Positions 33,671-46,419 of a DNA stretch of 64,000 nt are shown in pieces. The DNA lies in assembly GCF_008831285.2 (NCBI RefSeq), contig NC_045142.1, positions 9,846,952 to 9,910,951 of the forward strand. Reading direction: 5' to 3'. Source of the DNA: Nymphaea colorata. Its lineage: Eukaryota; Streptophyta; Magnoliopsida; Nymphaeales; Nymphaeaceae. The notes under the pieces were generated by a model. That model worked only from the letters and a program-made list of their open reading frames with translations. It did no database searches and was not told the origin of the DNA. The first letter of the stretch is position 1, and every line of letters starts with the position of its first letter. Both the position numbers and the translations under genes were made by a program.

Positions 33671-33855
33671 AGGCGTGGATGCCAAGCCGAGCTGCCGGCG
33701 GGTACCCGACTGGGGTCGGGCCCGAATCCGGGCTGGAAAAACTGGGTCCTGAGCCCCGGCCCGATGGTCCAGTCTCCCTCTCCTTCTTCCCCCCAGCGGG
33801 GCTGGGCCAAGCCGGGACCCGGGATATCGAGCTGGGCCTGGCCCGGGCCGCCCCT
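33671..33855. mobile_element. hAT-like GC-rich MITE (185 bp)
   Basis: A very GC-rich island in AT-rich DNA. The left end is AGGCGTGGATGCCAAGCC; the right end in reverse is AGGGGCGGCCCGGGCCAG. It is flanked by a perfect 8-bp target duplication ACTTGTGT (33663-33670 and 33856-33863). The ends resemble those of the MITE in copia-2 (AGGCCTGGGCATCGGG), so they may belong to one broad family. Confidence 0.75.
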
Positions 33856-34809
33856 ACTTGTGTATAGGGGCAGAGTTATGATTTTTTTTTCATTAGTTGG
33901 ACTAAATTATAGTTTCAAAATTTTGACAGGGGCCAAAATATAATTATTCAAAATTTTATATAGTCTAAATAATTTTTTTAAATTACGTGTAGAATTTAAT
34001 ATTACAAACACTCATTTTCTACTCATAACCTCAACTTGCTTTTAAAAACATACGCAACATTAAAATTGTATTCACTCTCAGGACTAGATCTCCACAACAA
34101 TCACAATTAGTTGAGTGATGTATATCTTTTCAACCTTCGTGTGTAAGCAATAGTACGTACGATATTATAGAGCATATATCAAAAAATTACATCTTCCATA
34201 CTTGTATTCATGGCTATGGCCACGATATTCTAGCAAAACTTTAATTCATTGGTTGTTTTCAAAGGGCTTTAATTTTACATTTCTAAAGGAATTTAATCAT
34301 CAAGAAGGCAGTTGAATTCAATCTATAACTTCAATAATTTTGATGGAAAGCTCGCTTGAGCCATATGGTCAACCATTTTCAACAATATGATATGTTGGAT
34401 TTCAGTATTATCATTTTGTGGAGTGAGGAGTCACGACCCATTAAGACTCAAATACTCTAGACTTTTATTTTTAGCACGAGGAGATAACGGAAATTGGCTT
34501 GCACTAAACATATGTTAAAGATGATAAAAATATTTACAAAACATCAAAAAAGTAAAACAGTACAGAAGCACATTTGCCATGACAATCACTTATATTAAGG
34601 GACGCAATTAGAGCACATTTAGAAGATCCACCATCCTCGACAAATATTTATACTATGGTCATACACTTGCATATGTCTGAAAATCAAGGCACTTCTCAAC
34701 TTAAAGTATATTATTATTTATGATTGATAACTTTATGGTGGCCTCAATGGTGTATGCATTGCACAGGCAAGTAGGGTCGACACAGCGACAGAGTACACTT
34801 TTCCGAACA

Positions 34810-35330
34810 AGGTTGTTGCACTTCCCAAGACAATTCGTGGAGTAGACTCAATCATGATGGTTGTAGATAGATTTTCAAAAATGCTCATTTTTGTTCTTTG
34901 CAAGCAAAGGGCAGATGTGTCACTGGTTGTCTCTTACTATTTCAAATATGTTGTGTGGGTTTATGGTCTTCATCTTTCAATCACATCATATTGGGATACG
35001 AGGTTTTTGAGTCATTTATGGCGTTTATTATGGTCTATGCTAAGTATTAAACTTCAATTCAATAACGCTTACCACCCCATGAGTGGTTGCCAAATCGAAA
35101 TAATTAATCGAACTTTAGGAAACTTACTTAGATGTCCTATAAGAGAGCACGAAACCCTGAAACTTTGTGCTACCACAAGCTAAATTTGTATACAACAAGT
35201 CAGTCAATCGATCTACTGAAAAGATTCATTTCCAAATGGCAGGCATATAGTCGGTTCTGGAACCATATTGTTGATTTATCCTCAGTACCCAGCCTTGAAG
35301 AACACTCACAAGTGCTGCAGTAGCCATCAT
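34810..35330 (+). pseudogene. Ty3/gypsy integrase fragment
   Basis: Reads 'LPKTIRGVDSIMMVVDRFSKM', then 'ITSYWDTRFLSHLW', then 'AYHPMSGCQIEIINRTLGNLL' (frame 34854-35183, matching upstream from 34810). This is the core of a chromovirus/gypsy-type integrase. The second catalytic Asp (normally S-D) is Tyr; the Glu is kept. The match goes on in another frame after about 35160 ('FVYNKSVNRSTEKIHFQM'), so it is frameshifted. No LTRs found nearby. Confidence 0.85.
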
Positions 35331-36638
35331 CTACTCTTCCTCTCTGTATCTCTCTCTCTCAACACGAAGTCACCAAATCACTGCCTGGTTTTCTCCACCA
35401 TCTCCCTCTCTCTCTCTCTCTCTCTCAAACAACTAGGAGGAACATCAAATGTTCTTAACATTAAATCAAATGATGGGTGCCTATGTTATGAGGAGGGTCC
35501 TGGTGCCACCTCCTATCAATGTCGGCGATAAGAAGAACAGGAACAAGAAGAAGAAGAAAAAGGGGAAGAAGACAAGCACCGAGCAAGCTTTGGCCGCCAA
35601 ATACATGGAGGGCTGGTTCTTGTCTAGCCAATTTTGAGGTACCCAAAAGCATCTGGTGTTGTTTTGGAGCTCCATTCTCATTTGGTATGCAGTGACGACC
35701 TTCTTTTTCCCTCTGCATTGGTCGAAAGGAAAGGACTCACAAGGATGGGTGGGATTGGAGCTCCAATCTTCGCTTCTCCTTTTTTTCTTTTTCCCACGCT
35801 TCCCTCCTTCCTCCCAGTGTGTGCTTGCTCCCACCCTATACACACTCTCTCTTTGGAGGAGACTCAACATCGAACATGGTAAATGCTGCCCCTCTTCTCT
35901 TTTCCTTGTTCCCCTCATTGCTAGAGCCCTAGAAACTGTAAAGAAGAGGTTCACGGGGATCGTCCATGGCCATATGCTATGGCCAACAACTAAAGATGAT
36001 CCTCTTCATTATTCCTTATGCTTAATTTTCTCAAGATCCCATATTTACGTTGATAGCCTTGCGATTCCAAGCATCAGTATTTGTTGTTCTAATTATATTT
36101 TTTTTCATACACAGATTCTTATTATTGTTTTTATACAAAGTTTTCTATATTTCATTACATGATTAACGTTCCTAATAAAATTTTTTTTAGCTATTTAATC
36201 TCGTCAGCAAACACACAAATGCCAACGGTCCACATTTTTACTTAACAAATCAACAAACATGCGACCGCTGACCTACACTGTCGAGCGGATGGTTCCGCTC
36301 GTTCCAGGAGGATTAAATTCTGGGATTAAAATCCTCGATTTCGATGGTGCAGCCAAACGCAACCTAATAAAACTGTATAGAACATCAGTTAAGTTATCCT
36401 CAAATCATCAAAATGCAGAAACTTAAAAATCGGAAAAACAAATATCCAGACAGTTTTACCTCAGGAGAACATAAAAATTAAACCAAAATAATGGCACAAA
36501 ACCGCCTCATCCGTTCCGATTCTCAATGACAACATGAACCAACGGAAAAATGCTGGCAAATAAACAGCTAAGAAAAATAGTAACGCAGATGATCCAGCAG
36601 GACAAGCACGCGCCAGAAACCCCATCGCCAGTCGCCAC
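35331..36638. other. Intergenic DNA and 3' region of eEF1A
   Basis: CT microsatellite at about 35352-35426. A Lys-rich open frame (35449-35637) and overlapping frames on both strands (35481-35954, 35656-36162) have no recognised domain and no splice context; I do not call a gene. About 36540-36638 is probably the 3' UTR of the minus-strand eEF1A gene. Confidence 0.45.
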
Positions 36639-38282
36639 TCATTTCTTCTTGGCAGCAGACTTGGTCACCTTTGCACCGGACGGATCCTTCTTCTCCACGC
36701 TCTTGATGACACCAACGGCCACCGTCTGTCTCATGTCGCGAACCGCAAAACGCCCCAGAGGAGGATACTCAGAAAAGGTCTCGACCACCATGGGCTTGGT
36801 CGGGATCATCTTAACGAACCCTGCATCTCCGTTCTTCAGGAACTTGGGCTCCTTCTCGAGCTCCTTGCCTGAACGCCTGTCGATCTTGGTCAGGATCTCT
36901 GCAAATTTGACCGCAATGTGGGAGGTGTGACAGTCGAGCACCGGAGCATAGCCATTTCCGATCTGCCCTGGATGGTTCATGATGATGACTTGAGAAGTAA
37001 AGTTGGCAGCTTCCTTAGCTGGATCGTCCTTTGAGTTGGAGGCGACAAAACCACGCTTGAGATCCTTGACAGCAACATTCTTCACGTTAAACCCGACGTT
37101 GTCGCCAGGCAGGGCCTCCTGCAGAGCTTCGTGGTGCATTTCCACAGACTTGACTTCAGTTGTCAGACCAGTGGGACCGAAGGTGACAACCATGCCTGGC
37201 TTCAGGACTCCAGTCTCCACACGCCCAACAGGGACGGTGCCAATTCCACCAATCTTGTAGACATCCTGGAGTGGAAGACGGAGGGGCTTGTCTGATGGTC
37301 TCTTCGGTTCATTGATCAAATCAAGGGCCTCAAGGAGGGTTGGGCCTTTGTACCAGTCCAGATTTGTAGATCGCTCAATCATGTTGTCACCCTCGAATCC
37401 GGAAATAGGCACAAATGGGATTTTGTCAGGGTTGTAGCCCACCTTCTTCAGGTAAGAAGACACTTCCTTCACAATTTCGTCGTACCTAGCCTTGGAGTAC
37501 TTGGGAGTTGTGGCATCCATCTGTACCATGAAACGAGTAATTGTCAGGCAAAGATACCAGGTATAGTCAGACCTTCGTATAGAACCAAAGAAAAGAGAAT
37601 AGTAATAGGAATTCCAAGCGTAAAAAACCCTCCTCACTGCTACAAATTACAATACTCATCGAGATATATTCAGCAGTACAATACTCATCGAGATATAATC
37701 AATTCTTATATTCAGCCTAACTTCAGGCACGCAAATACGCGACCTAACTTCAAAGAAAGGAAATAATGTGGATTTCTAATTTTCCCCCGTCCCAAGTATG
37801 CGACTCCTAAAGTAGTTTACCTTGTTACAGCAGCAAATCATCTGCTTGACACCAAGTGTGAAGGCAAGCAGTGCATGCTCACGGGTCTGGCCATCCTTAG
37901 ATATACCAGCTTCGAAGCCACCAGTAGTAGAATCAATGATGAGAACAGCACAGTCAGCCTGTGAAGTTCCAGTAATCATGTTCTTGATAAAGTCACGATG
38001 GCCAGGAGCATCAATGACAGTGCAGTAGTACTTGGTGGTCTCAAATTTCCAGAGGGCAATATCAATGGTAATACCACGTTCACGCTCAGCCTTGAGTTTG
38101 TCCAGCACCCAAGCGTACTTGAATGACCTCTTGTTCATCTCAGCAGCTTCCTTCTCAAAACGTTCAATTACACGCTTGTCGATACCTCCAAGCTTGTAGA
38201 TAAGATGGCCAGTGGTGGTGGACTTCCCAGAGTCGACATGACCAATGACCACAATGTTAATGTGAACCTTCTCCTTACCCAT
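36639..38282 (-). CDS. EEF1A: Translation elongation factor eEF1A
   Basis: Two coding exons: 38282-37821 (154 codons) and 37520-36639 (293 codons plus stop), separated by a 300-bp GT-AG intron that splits the NKMD motif after Asn-Lys, the standard position in plant eEF1A genes. The product has 447 residues, the normal length. Motifs: G1 GHVDSGKS at 14-21, DAPGH near 91, NKMD at 153-156, then domains II and III, ending in a Lys-rich [10 protein letters not shown] tail. eEF1A delivers aminoacyl-tRNA to the ribosome using GTP. No disabling change. A 5' UTR intron (38310-39871) and a telo-box promoter are inferred upstream. Confidence 0.98.
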
Positions 38283-38309
38283 GGATGTTTTCTAAGATAA
38301 CACTAGCAA

Positions 38310-39871
38310 CTGCACCAACAAAGAACGAATAGAACATTAGTTAATCATGCACAAAGTCAATCATCTAACGATTTTGAATTTATTAGATCTGCCATTAATA
38401 AATCACATAGTTGAAAGGAGCAGAGACAAGGAATGCAGCAAAACTGAAACCATACCTCTTCATAAATTAAAAAAAATCATAATTTAAAAAATATAGTGGT
38501 TTTCTGCTGAATAGGAAAAGCCTTAAGAAACTAAAACTAACTGCATCCAAATGATAAGAAATTACTGTTGCAAACAAGGATTACACCAACCAAAAAGAAA
38601 AAGAAAGTGAATTCGTATTATTCTTTTAAAAAATGAAACAAGTATCCACATTCATACATTCAGGCCATTTATTTCATAAAGCAACAGCAGCACATAAGAA
38701 AGCCCACAAGATGTCGGATAATTTGAAAACTAGATTATTATAGGTATCAAATTTTCATCCAAACCATAGCAAAAATCATGATATTTTGAACATCACATAT
38801 CGCCAAAAGATGCATAACAGGGTTTCAACATAACCAAAATAATGTCGGGGTTTTCTTGAAGCAACTTTTCTAATATATCCTAGTAAATGATTTTACTTTT
38901 TTTTTTCTTTTCTCTAGTTGAATAAGTTCATTTCATCAAAAACCATATAATTGTTTATTTCTGTTATTGTCATTTACACGTATGTTAATATTTCATTTAG
39001 AGCTGCCGCATCATACCAGTAACACACTTGCCGAGAAAAAAAAACAATACAATGATCCTTTGGTACATATCAAGTCACTGTTTTTGCAATCTTTCCAACT
39101 GAAACGAGATAAGCACAGAGTTCGATTCCTCATATATCAAATTTAAACGCCGTTGCTGAATAAATACTTGAAATGTAGACCAACAATCTAGGAAAAATCT
39201 AAAAAGAGAAAAATGAAGCACTATAATTCAAAAATAGCTATCAAAAAAGCAGTAAGGTGGAGGAAACAATACAAGACGGTCACTGGTCAGGCATAAAGAG
39301 ATGGACCACTCTGGTCCCCAATATGAAATACCAGGCTGCAGAGGACGACACACCTCGAGAACAAAGCCTTAGATGAGCCAACGAAAATTTGCACCAACAC
39401 TAAGATACGCAGACGTGCATCAGCACGACAGAACTACTTGACCCGGTTATCTATAATCCAGCAAAAAATAACAAGAAAACCTGCGGCGTCAACCACCAAA
39501 GGGCAACCAAATTTTAGAGGAAAGGCCCCACATCTTTAAACCCCTACCCGAGAAAAAGTTTCCAGTGAAATTTTTTAGAGCTTCTCCGAACTTTCAATCA
39601 ATGAGAGCGATCTCCAACTTTTTTTCTTCAATTCCTCTACACGCCCTACAGATTGAAACTTTTCCACTGATGATAAACAATCAACCCTATATGAGCAGAT
39701 CCAAGCACAAAACCCTAAACCCTTAAAGGCGTAAAGCTATCAACTGACCAGATCCAACTACAAAACTCTAAGTAAACCACTAACGGCGCAAAGCTATCGA
39801 ACTGCAGAGAGTGAGAGAGCAAAACGATCAAACTGCAGACAGACAGAGCGAGAGAGAGAGAGAGAGAGTAC
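38310..39871 (-). other. Predicted 5' UTR intron of eEF1A
   Basis: In gene sense a donor G|GTACTC follows CTACAAGG (39872), and an acceptor GTGCAG (38310-38312) precedes a 27-base leader piece ending at the ATG at 38282. The intron is T-rich and about 1.56 kb. Plant eEF1A genes nearly always have a leader intron that boosts expression. It contains AAACCCTAAACCC at about 39712-39724. Confidence 0.7.
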
Positions 39872-40010
39872 CCCTTGTAGGCAGAGACCGCCGACCTGAT
39901 TCGACGGCGAGAGAAGTGAACAGAGCAGAGAGAGAGAGACGACGTAGGAGAGAGGGTTCGAAACGAGCGACTCTTGCCCCTATTAAAGGCCGGCAAACCC
40001 TAGGGCAGGG
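39872..40010 (-). promoter_or_regulatory. eEF1A promoter and first leader exon
   Basis: In gene sense: a telo-box (plus-strand AAACCCTA at 39995-40002), a TATA-like TTTAATA (plus TATTAAA at 39981-39987), then a CT-rich leader. An AG/CT microsatellite at 39847-39868 straddles the splice donor. The order telo-box, TATA-like, CT-rich leader fits a strong housekeeping promoter. Confidence 0.65.
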
Positions 40011-40259
40011 GCTGTGAGGGCCATTTGTCAACCGTTGGATTGGGAGGAGATATACGGCTTACATTCTTCGGACGCCCGTTCCATAGATAAATCGGATCTT
40101 CGGTGTGTATAAGCATGTTACAAAATTTACGACCCTATTTAATCCGTTACCTGTCACAAATAGAAATGCAGTTTAATAATTAAGGCAACCTTACAAAACT
40201 GGACTGGTTTAAGCAGTATGGACTACTGGATTTTACAGGAGAAAATTTTATTAGGCAAG

Positions 40260-40545
40260 AATGGGCACGGGGTTGGGCTGCCGCCGAGTTTCGGCTCCAA
40301 AAAAATAGACTTGGACTGGCCCGATAATTTATAAGGGGAGAGTGGGTTGGATAATTAGTCTTTTAAATTTTTTATTAATTTTTATACATATTTTTAATAT
40401 TTTATTATAATTAATTATATTTATATATTATTTTATATTAAAATATATTTTTAAATTTAATCGGCCGAGCTTGAATTTTCCAAATTGTGAACAGCCTAAA
40501 CTTGTTTTTTCGAATGTGATCGGCCATGTCCAGGCTTAGATGGTC
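40260..40545. mobile_element. Possible hAT-like relic
   Basis: Left AAGAATGGGCACGGGG and right (in reverse) AAGCCTGGACATGGCCG resemble the ends of the MITE in copia-2. The GC-rich ends flank an AT-rich middle. No 8-bp duplication found, so boundaries are doubtful. Confidence 0.3.
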
Positions 40546-40854
40546 ACTTCATCTTGCGTTTGTCTATGCGTCTTCTTTGATGTATTTTGCATGTGCTGTC
40601 GCCCTTATAATATCCCAAGGAACCCAAAATTTTTATTTAAAAAGGTGCTAATATTTTAAATATTATCTTTCAAAGGGTATTTATATATAAATAAATAAAA
40701 GCTATACACGTATTAATGTGTAAACAAAGTCATTTTTGTAGGTTGGTGTCCCCAATCCACTCCCTCTATTTTTTCTTTACATTATCTGCTATCAATGGCC
40801 TTCCTAGTCAATTTGGGCTTGACTCGAACGCACTCGTGGTTAGGCCTAACTATA

Positions 40855-40892
<38 letters not shown>
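40855..40892. repeat. (TA)n microsatellite
   Basis: Nearly pure TA run. Confidence 0.9.
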
Positions 40893-40897
<5 letters not shown>

Positions 40898-42048
40898 TTA
40901 CAAGATATGATGATAGAGTTAAAGAAGAAAACAAATGAGTGTTCTTGAAAAAGACTTATAAGGCAAGTGTTGTCCATGCAACCCTTCTCTCATTCTACGC
41001 TATCATCACAAAGGGTGTTACATTGTAATGACCTTTGATCGTTTTTTTTTCTATGACTAGAATTTTTAAATTCAAAAGTTATTATGTTTCAGAGTCCATA
41101 TTATATTATAAATTTAATATTTGTATCCAAAATATAACACTGACATTCAAAAATGAACGTACGAAAAAAAATATAGTGGCAATGGTAGAATTTTTGAATT
41201 TTGGCACGCCTACAGTTTTAGTAAATTTTATTTTAATTTCTTAAGACATTTGGTATGAGAGAATAAACCCTATTGAAATTTTCGGTGTAACTCATAATGT
41301 GTTGGATTTATGAAAATTATCCACTTTCTTGAGTAGTTAGGAAGAGTTATGGAAAATAATAATATTCTTAATTATTAATAATAACATACTTGCTCATCCT
41401 CATACATATTATGTCATTCATATATACTATATGCCAAATTTGTATTGTTATTTGTTTGGATATATTTGACAGGGAATCATAATGGTGTTTAGAACCTTAA
41501 AAAATTAGATATCTTTTTCAAATTAAGTTTAATAGTGGCTTTTGATTATTTTAAAGTCCCAAATAAATGCATTAGAGTATTGAGAGCTTCATTTTTTGAA
41601 AATTTTAAAGTTATAGTGGGGTAGAACGCATTTCACATTCTTTTAACCCTCCTTTTAAAATTGCAAAGTTATTGATAGTACAAAACCAAGAGTCACAACC
41701 TCTTTCACAAAATACTTATATTATAGAAAAACAAGGCAGTGTAAAAATAAAATAATCATGACAGTGTTTCTGAAAATCCTGGCAAAATGACAGACATCTC
41801 TCCTTGTAATTACTTTTGAGAAAAGCAGAGGTTTACGTTTAGGACACTATCTTCGAAAATTTCAACAAACCTTCGGGTGATTTCAAAAATTTGCAAACAA
41901 AGGTAAGAACATTTTCATTTTCCTTTCCTTCCATCATTTTGTTTTTGGTTTGAGGGGCAAGTCTAACTGGCCGGAACCAGCAGCCAACTCGGTGACCTCC
42001 AATGCCAAGAGTAGTGCGGCACGGGCCGAAGCCCCATGTGAGCTTTTC

Positions 42049-42049
<1 letters not shown>

Positions 42050-42110
<61 letters not shown>
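42050..42110. repeat. (ATT)n followed by (AT)n
   Basis: A trinucleotide run to about 42088 passes directly into an AT dinucleotide run. Confidence 0.95.
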
Positions 42111-42117
<7 letters not shown>

Positions 42118-43638
42118 GGCGGAGTCGGGATTTTTTTTAACGACGAGCCAAACAATCCAACCTCAACTCGAGTAAAGCCAAACTGAACCTGAATCTAAAA
42201 ATACATTGCACAACTAAGTTTTTTTAATGTAGCAACCCACCTAGAGATAATTAAAATTGGAAATTATTCATTGTTTGTTGTATTATATTGTGATTTTATA
42301 TATCAAATTTGAGATGTATTAAAATTCCATGGTGTCAATTTACATGTGTTGTTGTATCTTCCCAAAATTTTTGTATACATTTTTGTTGTTGTGTGTTGTA
42401 AATGTAAATTTGTTGTTGTATGTATTGTATATTATATTATATTCCAAAGAGATATGTGGATTTATATGATATATAAAATTCAGGTATGCAATCATCATTG
42501 ACACAAAAACCACATCATTGGACAGGTAACACTGATCTTTAGTTTTGTGCTATATAAATATTAATGAAGATCGTCTTTGATCCATTGCTATTGCGAATGA
42601 AAGTCCTTCTTCTTTAGTGTGTACAATTTTTGCCATGAATTTATTAGTGGCACCAGTTTTACCAATGCTTTCCATCGCATCACAAGTCACATTAATAATA
42701 TATTTACTAAAGTTTCACACATTTTCACTAATGGTTCCACTTTACCTTCTCATGCTAGTGAATACTTTACTTCTTTTTGTATAGGTTTTTCAATGTTCAT
42801 AGACACTTGTTAATAAAATATAAATTATAAAACAAAATATAAACAACTTATGTCCTTGCACACTATTTAAATCATTTGAGTTCTAAAATTTTGCCTTACT
42901 CTTGTTACTAAGTCTCACTTAGAAAAGAAACCCTAAAAGGGTTGAGAGCCACTACCATGTCATTTAGTTAAAGATAGCAAAAATATATGTGCAATGCAAA
43001 TGCATGAGCGATTATTCCTTTTAGAATTACTTTTATCTTTTGTATGCACTAATCAATCAATCAATCAACAACTTGTGATGGCTGAATCCCTTGGGGGCAA
43101 ATCAGCAAATCTGAAAGCATCACTTGCCGACACGTGCCGGTCGTACGGGCGACAACGGCGGCAGCCTGAAGGAGAAGCCCATAAGCGGAGGTCTAAAATC
43201 CTCAGGAAACCACCCTCTTGGTCAGGGGTGAAGCTAAAAAATTTTTATGAAAAGAGCCGAATTAAAGTTTCTAAATTTTATCACAGGCCGAAGTATCATT
43301 TTTAAAAAAATTTATATACCAAAAAAAACCTCACCGTTTAAAACTCCAAGTCATTATGTGTGACTATGGGTTGAGGTAGGGAACACTTGGGTGGTGTTTG
43401 ATCACTAGAATTCCACTTTCAATCTTGAAATTCAAAACAGCAACCTCGCTCAACAACACTGGTAATGACAATATAATGACTTTTTTTATTGATAAATTTT
43501 TAAATTTTAGTCATATGACAACATCTTACATTCAATAGGATTGACTTATCCTCTACAATTGTGGATGGAATATCCAAATCAATAATATTATAAAAGCAAA
43601 ACATGGAAACCCAAGGTGTACAACTATCCAAATATTTG

Positions 43639-43639
<1 letters not shown>

Positions 43640-43727
<88 letters not shown>
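43640..43727. repeat. (AT)n microsatellite, about 88 bp
   Basis: Longest uninterrupted dinucleotide tract in the window. Confidence 0.95.
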
Positions 43728-43733
<6 letters not shown>

Positions 43734-44971
43734 CTAGTGAGATGATTTGCTTCCATATTTGGTAGTAGAAGACTAGAAATTGGCCCAAAGGTACATGCTT
43801 ATGTCAAAGTGGACTCCATCAACTTCATTATATATTTGTTCCTATTGAAAAGTTGACTTTGATCTTTGAATCAATCAATTCAAGGGTTTTAAGAAAATGT
43901 AAGTTAGGCAATAATGTATGAAGTGAGAGGTATGATATTTTTTAAATACGCCAAATTTGTAATTATGAAATTCTATTATAGGAAAAGCCTACAAGGCATT
44001 AGTCATCTTGAGCTTGGTTTTCAAAGTGAACTGAGATCTAGTTAGCTTAAAATCCAACTTCCAATACATGCATTGGTATTGGATTTTATTGGATCATGGA
44101 CTTTAGTGTCACAAGGCTACCAAAACTGCCTATTGAATCCAAATCTGGTTATCAAGCATATGTTTGGAGTGACTAAGAGGGAATCTCACCACAGGAGTGA
44201 GAGTAAGCCTGGGCAACGAGCTCGTCAATGCTTGAAACCGGAGCCCGGGTCCGTTTTGATGCCCGGTTAAAATAAAAAAATAGTATTTTAAAATAAAAAA
44301 TAAAGAATTTAATATAAAATTTATTTTTAATAATTAAATGTATATCATTATTAAATAAAATTAACATAAAAAATAAATTGGTGTTACAAAGAAATTGACG
44401 GAGTCAATTTATGAGTACTTATTTTTAGTTGGAATTATTTCATTTTCATTGGCTGCTCTACCTACTCTACAAGACGAAATTCTTGTATTATATTGTTTGT
44501 TTTTGGACAAATTATTTAGATGAATACCCACTTGACTAAGATCAAGGGTACTTCCCAACAATCAAGCATTATTTTATCTTAAAGAGAGAAATTATCGGCC
44601 CTTTGTTTGGACACTTTACTTTTATAATTGCATTCCTTCTCAGACGCTACGACCTCCACCTGCAAACGGAGGAGAAAGAAGACTCTTTCCTTCCTTTTTG
44701 TGGGTCCCTGAAGAAAAGTCGTAACCTTCATCCTCTTTCATATTGCAAGTTCTCATTTTGACACAATCTTTTGCGTCTAATTCTAAAAACGACCACATTT
44801 TCTTCTCTTTTTTTACCTTTTCATTGGTTGAATATTTTTTTCCCAACCTTTATTTATTAGTTAAACGATCACGTTTAACAAATATAGCCCCTAAGAATCA
44901 ATCTGCCCCAATCTTTCAGCCACATTTATAGAAGAATTACAAACTGATTTGTTTAACAAATGGGTCCTAAA

Positions 44972-45084
44972 GGGTTGTTTGGGAACAGTAACAATCTCAA
45001 AAAAATAAGGATTTCAATGTATCAAATGAATATAACTAATTTTTAGGTTAGATGCATTTATGTTATTGTTCCCAAACAACTCCC
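44972..45084. mobile_element. MITE-like inverted repeat (113 bp)
   Basis: Ends GGGTTGTTTGGGAACAGTAAC and, in reverse from the right, GGGAGTTGTTTGGGAACAATAAC. This is a Tourist-like TGTTTGG type end. No convincing target duplication. Confidence 0.55.
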
Positions 45085-46419
45085 TTTGACAATAAAAACT
45101 GTTTTATGAATACGCTAAAAAAATTGAGGTGCATTTATGAAACACTTAGAATACTATTCATGAAAATATATATATATAATTAACTTTGAAACATGGTAGC
45201 CATGCCTCAAAAGTAATGAAGCATCTCTTAAATTATTTTTTATAGATAAAAAAAATGTATATACGTACAAGTTGTGTTTGTTTCATTGTAGATATGAAAT
45301 TGACAGTGTCATGAATTCAAGATAAAATCATCCTCCCATCCAACCTTCAATCTATGGTTTTTAACATATAGCATGAATTTAAAAAACTATGCTATTAGCT
45401 TGTTTAAACTGAAGATATCCCAAAACATACATTGAATTTAATATCTCAGCCTATCAAACACAGCCTGCTTGATTCTAACAGTTTGGTATCAAACACAACC
45501 TAATTGATTCTAACATTGTGAGTTGTAAAAGTCTTACGAACATGTCAAAACAAAAAAAGTCTTTTGATTTTAATCCGAACGCAAGTAAGAAAAGAAAGGG
45601 AAGACGCGAGAGCGGTTAAGGATAATTTCGTAAATCCACACACCGCCCGCGGTTTCCGATATCTCCGCGAGGGAGAGAGCGGCCCCCTCCTTGTCCCTGG
45701 TGGGCCGGACGATGGGCCCCACAAGGTAACGAGCAAAAGACTTTTGTGCCATTATCTTTCTGTTCAATGACCACGACGAGCGGATCTTAAGTATACCAGC
45801 CCGTTAAAAAGTCTGAATTTACCGCCATTCATTTTAAAAACACGTTTGAACGACGTTAAGACTCGGGTGAAACATGATTTTACAATCAAAATTTGAAAAA
45901 CATGTTTGATGCTGAAAAAAACTTTTATTGTATAGTTTCGGTGACCGCAAGTGAGGGGAAAAATTTTTCTCACGGGCTTACTATAAATCAGAATTGAGAT
46001 ATTTTTAACATACATATATATATATGTATATATATATAGTTTGGAGTAGACATATTTAGGTTGAAGTTTGTGAAGTTGAGCAAAGATTTTTTATATAATT
46101 CGTCTCATTTATATGCAAGACAAGCTTGAGACAAATTAAAGAAAAAGTTTGTGTAGCTTGACTCATTGTAAAATTACAATAAAATTGAGATCTTATTTAA
46201 AGAAAGTTTATTACTAAAGAGGAAAAAAAAGGAAAGCAAAAGATTAAGTATCTAAGGCATCTTTTCTAGATCCTTATTCAATCTTTTGGGTACCCACCGT
46301 CCAACTCCAAGTGAAGTCGAAGCTTCCATTGTATTTGTCGATTAAAATAAGGCCCTCATATGTAATTGACCTATAAACCATGTACCATGACGTAATTTTT
46401 GGGCGTGCCAGTGAAATCA

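Larger units (their letters stand above)
40011..46419. other. AT-rich intergenic region between eEF1A and ZIP genes
   Basis: No gene recognised. It holds microsatellites at 40855-40892, 42050-42110, 43640-43727 and 46012-46038; a MITE-like inverted repeat at 44972-45084; and two GC islets with hAT-like ends (about 40260-40545 and 44190-44270) that lack target duplications. A GC-rich patch at 45600-45730 is unassigned. Divergent promoters for the two flanking genes should lie at its two ends. Confidence 0.5.

Noticed and set aside
35449..36162. Lys-rich and overlapping open frames beside the CT tract
   Set aside because: Several frames on both strands are open at once, there is no recognisable family, and the Lys-rich part is an AAG-rich run.
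43553..43756. 67-residue frame of Ile-Tyr repeats
   Set aside because: Pure translation of an AT microsatellite.
44190..44270. TAAGCCTGGGCA and TGCCCGGTTA as ends of a small hAT element
   Set aside because: The ends look related to the MITE family but there is no flanking duplication and the spacing is very short; left as a hint only.
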